From the NCBI GenBank assembly GCA_963402885.1, contig OY727095.1, forward strand, positions 28,091,001 to 28,155,000: DNA of 64,000 bases. Reading direction: 5' to 3'. The notes under the pieces were generated by a model. That model saw only the letters and a program-made list of their open reading frames with translations, did not search any database and was not told where the DNA came from. Positions 57,421 through 64,000 of this stretch are shown piece after piece; within the stretch, counting starts at the first letter, position 1, and the number at the start of each line of letters is the position of its first letter. Position numbers and translations under genes: made by a program. This DNA comes from Antedon bifida (taxonomy: Eukaryota > Echinodermata > Crinoidea > Comatulida > Antedonidae).

Positions 57421-60109
57421 AATCAAACAATTATTACAATTTAATATCGTGGGTTATTTTAGGTATGATTGAAAATATTGAAAAACTGTAGAAGCTGCCT
57501 GTATTATTTTGGTATTATTAAGTATTAAATCACTTATTCTTGAAAGGCATAACAACTTTTAAAATTTTAAATAATTAGGTTGTGAGGTGAGCATGGAGGT
57601 ATAAATGGGTACAGTATGTAAAATGTTGCAAACATGAAGGAAAATGTTGTTTGGCATTCAGTAACAATTTTATAATTGAATACAGAGATGAACAAGTCAA
57701 GCGATGAACACATTATAGTTGTACGTTATTTTAACCTAGTTGAACTATAAAGCAAAAGTTCTATAAAAGCAATAGGGCAAATAGTGAATTGTGTTGATAG
57801 GAAAGTTATGACACAGTATCGACCAGTAAATGCATTGCCAAAATTAAAACCGACACCCAGTCAGATGTTGATTCTGCAACATGGGTAATTCGGGAAATTG
57901 TTTAAGGAAGTTTGATGAAATCAGAGACAGTAAAACATCCTGATGTAAACGAAGAGAACGTTGATTAACTGACGAGTGCATGATAGCCTGTGAATAATAA
58001 TTAATGATAAGTTATATAGAGTGTATCAAGCAAAACATTTTTGTATTAGTTTTAATATTATATTACTGCTAGTAAATAAACTAATTTTAATAAAATATTC
58101 TTTAAAAAAAATACATTGTACTGTAGTAAATAAAATTCGAATTTGTTGTATGCCATATAACTAATTACAGATATTATTAATTAATATAATTTAATATTAA
58201 TATTCTTCAAAATGAATTGATTGAAATGTCCATTTTAAGTACATGTAGTAAATAAAATTTGAATATGTTGAACTTACGCCATACAATAGTAAAGATATTA
58301 AATTTATATATAAATTACTGCTCAATAAATAATTATATTTAAATTAATTATAAATATATTCAAATAATGGTCTTAATAATTTTAACCATAGAAAACCTTG
58401 AAAAAAATTGTATGTTACTTTTTCTTGAAATAAATTTTCAAGAATCACAATCTTACTTTTGTCAAACTTTTAATATTTGTTTTATACATTAAGCTACAGT
58501 ATAACGATTCTAATTCCATTAAAAAAATTCACTTATACTCAGTTTAACCATAACTCATTGAAGACTATGTAAACACAGCCACCTTCCCAACATAAAATAT
58601 TGACCGTATCAAAAATCTACCAATAAAAATATATTATGCTATTATTTAACAATTCTCATACAACACCACGCCAGCTTGTATCAGTGATGTGTATTCCCAT
58701 AAGTAACACACTGCAACATTCTGCGTGCAAATGTGTTTTCTACGGTGCTAGCTTAAATAAGCCATGGGACTTAATGGGCTTAAAATTGAACATTATTTAG
58801 AATGTTTGTCCAGTGTGATGAGTCTGTGGTTTAAGAGATTGAAATCATGTCACTTTAGTAGATAAGGTGTGGGACAGGAATTCACAACTTTTTAAAATTT
58901 ATTCTCCGTGAGTTTCTATGTCATATGGAAACTTGCGTACTGGTTATTACTTTTTATTGAAATAACTAGTTTCTTTTACTCTGCAAATTGATATATAACA
59001 AATGTTTTAATCAATCTTGTCGAAAAGATCTTTTAAATGATTTTGCCGATAATAGATGTCTATTATTATTGTTGATGTATGTTATGTTATTAACTGAACC
59101 ATCATTTATATTCTATAATTCAGAAAAAGAAAATTGTTTTTTTTTTCCTATTAACTGTAAAAGTCTTAATATTAATTTGATTCACCTACCTACATTACCT
59201 TTAATGAGATATGAAACTGCGAAAAGTGTGGAGTAGAGTGTCATTTTGATACATTGTACCTTTAAGCTATATACCCATGACTATTCATCATCACTCCATT
59301 AATGTCAACGACTTCTATATGCTCTGCTACATCACAAGCGTTTCTGTTAAAAATCGTTAATGATATGTTAATTTTATGCTAATGATATGCATACACCTTC
59401 CGAACTCATTGGCTTAGGTGATTGGGCTAAAATGACACTGACTTTATCACAAATTCCATTTAATTATGCACACAAACACACACAGTTACTGATGTAACAT
59501 GTCAGTAAAAATTATCAATTTGTCTTTATTTAAAATCTGTTATTACCAAGTTAAGATATTTTAATTATTATCATACATATTTGTTTTATTTCTTTATATA
59601 ATGTTTTTGATTACTTTTAATTTAGTAAGTTTTTTTTAACAATTTAAAACTACACTGCTCTACAGTACATAACTGTACTGTAGTTTTATTGAATTCACAA
59701 TATAGTCAGTTTTCTGTTATTGAATGTAAATAACTTTTTTTTGTAAAATCGGGGATCAGTAATTTTGATATTATTCCTATTTCAATGTGCATGATTGATC
59801 TGCAGGCTTTACCCAGTGTTTTATAATAGCAATCAGTCGATTTGAATGAAATAAAGAAATTCAACTTACTGTAATTTATAAATAACTCCAGATAAAGTTA
59901 TTAGAATTTTAATCAGTAAACAGAGTAGTCGCGAAATATAGAGTTATAAGGATTTAAAAGTGAGCTAGCACTAGGATTGTGGTAGGCTTGTGTTGTCCAT
60001 GAGATGTATGAGGGAGATCAATTAGTTAAAGCAGCTAGGAGAAGCAGAAGGCATTAGCAAAAATACCTGTTTAAAGGCTTATAGATTTAAAAAGAAAATC
60101 ACTTGAAAA

Positions 60110-60380
60110 AGTTTCCGAGTTTACTAACCCATGTAAGGCGATTGCCTGACTCTGTGAGAGTGCTACATCCGTTTTTGACAGATCTTGATGTTGCAAAGTT
60201 GAGTGGCTCTTACTAAGCCAAGTACCCTCCCTATATAGGAACTTAGCACTCTAGACAATTGAGTATGGAGACACCTGTCCTAGTGTCTGTTACAACGAGA
60301 CAAGGAGGGGGTAAAGATTCGCCACTCAGACTCGTTAATCCTGATTACACGTTAGTAGGGAACACATTGACGCGTGTACT
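60110..60380. promoter_or_regulatory. GC-richer block with inverted GAGTGGC words
   Basis: Higher-complexity stretch in intron 4. GAGTGGC (about 60200-60206) and GCCACTC (about 60321-60327) form an inverted pair, with a short hairpin AGGCGATTGCCT near 60136. It may be a foldback transposon remnant or a regulatory element. Nothing coding is visible. Confidence 0.25.
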
Positions 60381-61539
60381 AGATTTATCATGAAATGGTC
60401 ATTGTATGATTTTAATATACACTACTAAATTGCTTGTACGTTTTAATCCTTTAGGTTTATCATGGGAATTCAAAATAGGATTTGTTAATTTCGTTTTATG
60501 GCATCATCGAATACAGTTAGGATGTAGATTTATTTTTCAATTTTCTAATTACCATTTACTGTATGTGTTATTATAGAAAAAGACTTACTATTAAAACTAA
60601 ATCAAAATATCAACAGTGATACTCAAAACTAAAATAAGCAATAATATGATGATGAAAAAATTGCTTTATTTCATCATTTACAATGCATAGGAAAATAATA
60701 CAAATCATATAGTTTAAAAAGTTTGCATAAAAAACTTCTTAAATTAGTCATGTAATAGATTTTTAGAAATTAATATCAGCTAGTTTAGCACTATTAACAG
60801 GGTAGTACAAGAAGTCTACATACAACAATATTTGTATTGCGTGTTGCAATACTAAAATTAAATGTAAGGCCTAGTCAGTCAAGTTTGATTCATCATTTCA
60901 CCATTGAATATTGAATATAATTCGTACAATATCTCCTAATACTGATCATCCGTGGCATTGTTTAGAACACCATAGTAATAAGAAAGTTAGTAGATCCTGT
61001 TTTATTCAGATTTCACAGTCTGGTGAACTTTACTTTGTATATAAAAGCAAGGGGAAGAACAGACCGCATTATTCTCCATGACCCAGTTATATAATAAATA
61101 GTTTTTTGTATCTGACGAAAGTATACTAAAAATGTATGTTTTTACAATTGCACAATACACAATTTAATAACGTATAATTACACTAAATCCTAAAAGTAAA
61201 AATTCCATTAAAAAAAAAATGTTTTTTTACAAAGTACTATAACAAATAGGGGTTGGGTGTAGTGTTCAAATATAAGCCCCCCTCCCCTTGACAGAGGAAA
61301 TGTTGTTGCTGTACACTAATTGCTACTGTATATACTATGTATAAAAATAGATAATACATAACAATATTAAATCATAAATCATGTTACTTCTGTAGTAATG
61401 TGTTTATTATTCTTTTTAAAATCTTCCTAAACATTTTTTCATCGTGAACTTTTGTTACATACAGTTTTAATACAAATTAATGTGTTAATATGAATAGCTT
61501 TTAACTTTTGTTAATGACCTAGCAAGATTTAATTTTGAC

Positions 61540-62330
61540 TTTTGATGCATGAGATAAGTATTAATGATTCTTCGTTGAACCCTGTTCTATTTTCAATAAT
61601 CACCGAAAATGACCGCAAGTAATGAATCCAACTCTTTGTAGTGAAAAAATACTATAGCGACAACTCCCAGTAAATTATTCATTGAATATAGTTAAACGGC
61701 ACAAATATCATACTTATGTAGATTTCTGTAGAAACCTTGCTTTAACGAGATGCAAATGGTTTGAAGCCAAAGGGTAAAACAACGCTTTGAAATCATTAAA
61801 AACGCCAAAATTTGTTATTTTGTTTGAAAAGATCATAACCGGTTGATTATGCATAAAATGATGTATCGCGTGAATGATTAATAGTCGTATGTTACATTGT
61901 AGTTGTGTATTTTAAAACCAATTAAAATATTTGCTCGGATTATTGTACACTTGGTATCACCTTCGACTAATGATTCTCGTCTTTATTTGAATGCAAATCA
62001 ACTTTTGTCTCGTTAGCGTACATCTTGTCTGTGATTACCAAAACGTCTTAACTCCTTATTGGTGTATATCCTGAAGGTATTTTTGTAAATTTTGCATACG
62101 TATTTATGTAAAATAAAAAGCGGAGCTTTAGAATCTCTCCGCCACCAATCTAACAAATTATTTATAAGAAGAGCATTAGAGATGCGGTATTTAATCGGCC
62201 TTGGAAATTGCATTCATTGCTTTTCGTGACAAATAATATTTTTAAACGGTTTGAAACACGTGCAAAGTAGGTTGAATTTCACAAACCCCCTTTCTTCTGT
62301 CAGACAATGGGTTGGGTACGGTTTTACAAC
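61540..62330. promoter_or_regulatory. Long complex block with two POU octamers, candidate enhancer
   Basis: About 800 bp of non-repetitive sequence, with exact ATGCAAAT octamers at 61750-61757 and 61991-61998. It also has CpG words (GTATCGCGTGAATGATTAATAG near 61863, TTTAATCGGCC near 62190) and homeodomain-type words. A 66-codon minus-strand frame (62013-62213) lies inside but matches no family I know. Confidence 0.3.
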
Positions 62331-64000
62331 AGTTAAGTTGTTTCAGTTGTGTAGATGAATAAAAGTGGTGTGGCTGTGAACTTGCAAAGAATGTGATACA
62401 ACAGTAATTGTATTTTATAACCTTGGCCTTGTTTTAGTACCAAGTACAGTAATAATAATTTAAAGTTTAGTATCATACACCAAAACAAGCAAAACAGATT
62501 ATGGAAGATGATTTTACTCATTTAAAAATTCAATAAAATAAGGAATTCAATTTAAAGAATTAAGGACAAAATTGAGGTTGAACAAAAATTAAAATGAACA
62601 GTAAAATACTGTGAAACAAATAGACAAACATAAGTGGTGTGAAAACATAACCACATAGACAGAGGTAACTTGGTGGAGGTATTCTTGTATTTTATATTCT
62701 TTATTAACATCGCAGAAATAACTGAATTACATTGATGTTTAAAATAGTTAAAAATGGTAAAAGACATGCAAAAACATTAAAAGTTAAAAAATTAGGTAAA
62801 ATTACAATAATTACCATTACTAAAATACATTTTTAGCATAAAAATATAAACATTTAAAAAACAACAGCATTACAAAAAAACAACACCAAGCACCATGGTA
62901 TTAAACAATCTGGTAAGATATATGGGCATGAAAGCTAATAATGATATAATAAATATTAATTAAAAAAATTGTTTTTTTAATGTATAAATAAAATAGGAGT
63001 AGAAATCAACTTCACTTTGTAGAATGAAACTGGTTTTTAAAAAATATGAGTGTGAAAATGTACTGGTATTTAAAATAATAGATCACATTTATTGGAAATC
63101 TGATGAAACCTCAATAAAAAAACCATCTAAAATTAGAGAGATACAGAACATAGCCATTAAAATTGAATACTGAAAATGGTTGTAATTGAAAGCGGTGTTT
63201 AACTCAATTGAATATTTTTGTAATCCATGCTTGAATTTCAAGCTTCACTATACCATCATTCTTGATTTATAGCCTATGAATTGCAATGCATTTTGGGTAA
63301 ATTACAACGAGGAAAAAAATTCAATCTATCAACATTCACTTAATGCACAGCTAGTAAAATGTACTGATGAAATAAAATATTTCGTGAATAATTAAAACAA
63401 AAAAGTTAGTGCTACAGTAGAGTACATAGTATAAAATATGTTTTTGATTATAATTTTAGAGCATTGTTTTGTTATTTAAATTTTATTTCTATTCTATTGT
63501 TGTTAGTAGTAGTAGCTTGAATTTTAATTCTACTGTACTTTTTAGAGTAATTTTTTTTTTTATTGAATGTCCCGATAATATTTAGCATCATACATCATAC
63601 ATATTATTATTTCCAAAAATTAAATTAAATTCAATGAAATTTATTATCCCAATCTGGGAAATTCTTTTGGTCGTAGCAGCCGGGACAATTAAAATATGTT
63701 TAAAATATAAAACATAGTAACATTAATACATTAGTAGGCATACTAAAAATATTTACTTATTGTATTGTATTTACTTATTTACTTATTCACTTCATTGTAA
63801 TCATAATTGGTTATTGTAGAAGTTATACCAAATTAGTAGTTAATATCAAAGACATTCAATAAAGAAATACATTAATGACATATATTAATTAGTTTTTGTA
63901 GCGTTTTATGCCTGTCGTACAATCATTAGTTAAAATTATTAATGTGAAAAATTGACGATGTCCTATGATTCAGGTCCAACCCCAGGGAGACAGCTCGTTG
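62330..64000. other. AT-rich intronic end of window
   Basis: Low-complexity A/T sequence with no gene recognised. The last 30 bases (CAGGTCCAACCCCAGGGAGA onward) are GC-richer but too short to interpret and do not match the expected PBX homeodomain exon. Confidence 0.55.

Larger units (their letters stand above)
53940..60100. other. AT-rich sequence of intron 4
   Basis: No exon recognised. Includes the fourth dispersed repeat copy, a (TA)n tract (about 55424-55440) and a minisatellite (57283-57420), listed separately. Frames at 53937-54176 and 55914-56198 match no known family. Confidence 0.55.

Noticed and set aside
63971..64000. Possible exon start after CAG at the window end
   Set aside because: The 28 bases do not encode an expected PBX segment and there is no polypyrimidine tract before them.

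Overview
This is a window of animal (bilaterian) nuclear DNA, very AT-rich and almost entirely non-coding. The only protein-coding sequence I can defend is three consecutive internal exons of one plus-strand PBX/extradenticle-class TALE homeobox gene: 690-763, 50516-50766 and 51949-52139. Their phases join perfectly (2/1, 1/0, 0/2). Together they encode about 172 residues of the PBC domain, from the [11 protein letters not shown] block through the poly-alanine linker to RSRFLDAR, just before the homeodomain. The first coding exon lies upstream of the window. The homeodomain and C-terminal exons lie downstream, because I could not find them in 52140-64000. The protein is closest in my memory to vertebrate and deuterostome PBX (GGGS, nine Ala, SGGG linker). 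The host is probably a marine invertebrate deuterostome, possibly an echinoderm. That taxonomic guess is inference, from the protein, the base composition and the common TAGGCCTA word.

Layout: 1-689 is the end of the upstream intron. 764-50515 is one 49.75-kb intron. 50767-51948 is a 1.2-kb intron, and 52140-64000 is the start of another intron of more than 11.8 kb. The giant intron holds short non-autonomous DNA transposons with readable target-site duplications: a Harbinger-like one at 10688-10838, a pogo/Tc1-mariner-like one at 11742-12235 and a short pogo-like one at 31745-31908. Several less certain foldback repeats are also present. A dispersed ~60-bp repeat has four copies, all in the same orientation. 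There are tandem repeats of 14, 19, 67 and ~90 bp, two of them just upstream of exons 3 and 4.

Several blocks of 200-700 bp are richer in CpG and more complex than their surroundings, and carry recognisable transcription-factor words: POU octamers, an RFX-like X-box, a CTCF-like core, an AP-1 site and a PBX/HOX composite site. These are the best places to look for enhancers of the gene, but only sequence comparison can show that. No tRNA, rRNA, CRISPR array or autonomous transposon gene was recognised. I see no clear new biological system. The best leads are the same-strand repeat carrying an antisense splice-donor consensus, a phase-compatible candidate cassette exon at 39246-39428, and a microRNA-like hairpin at 37003-37064.
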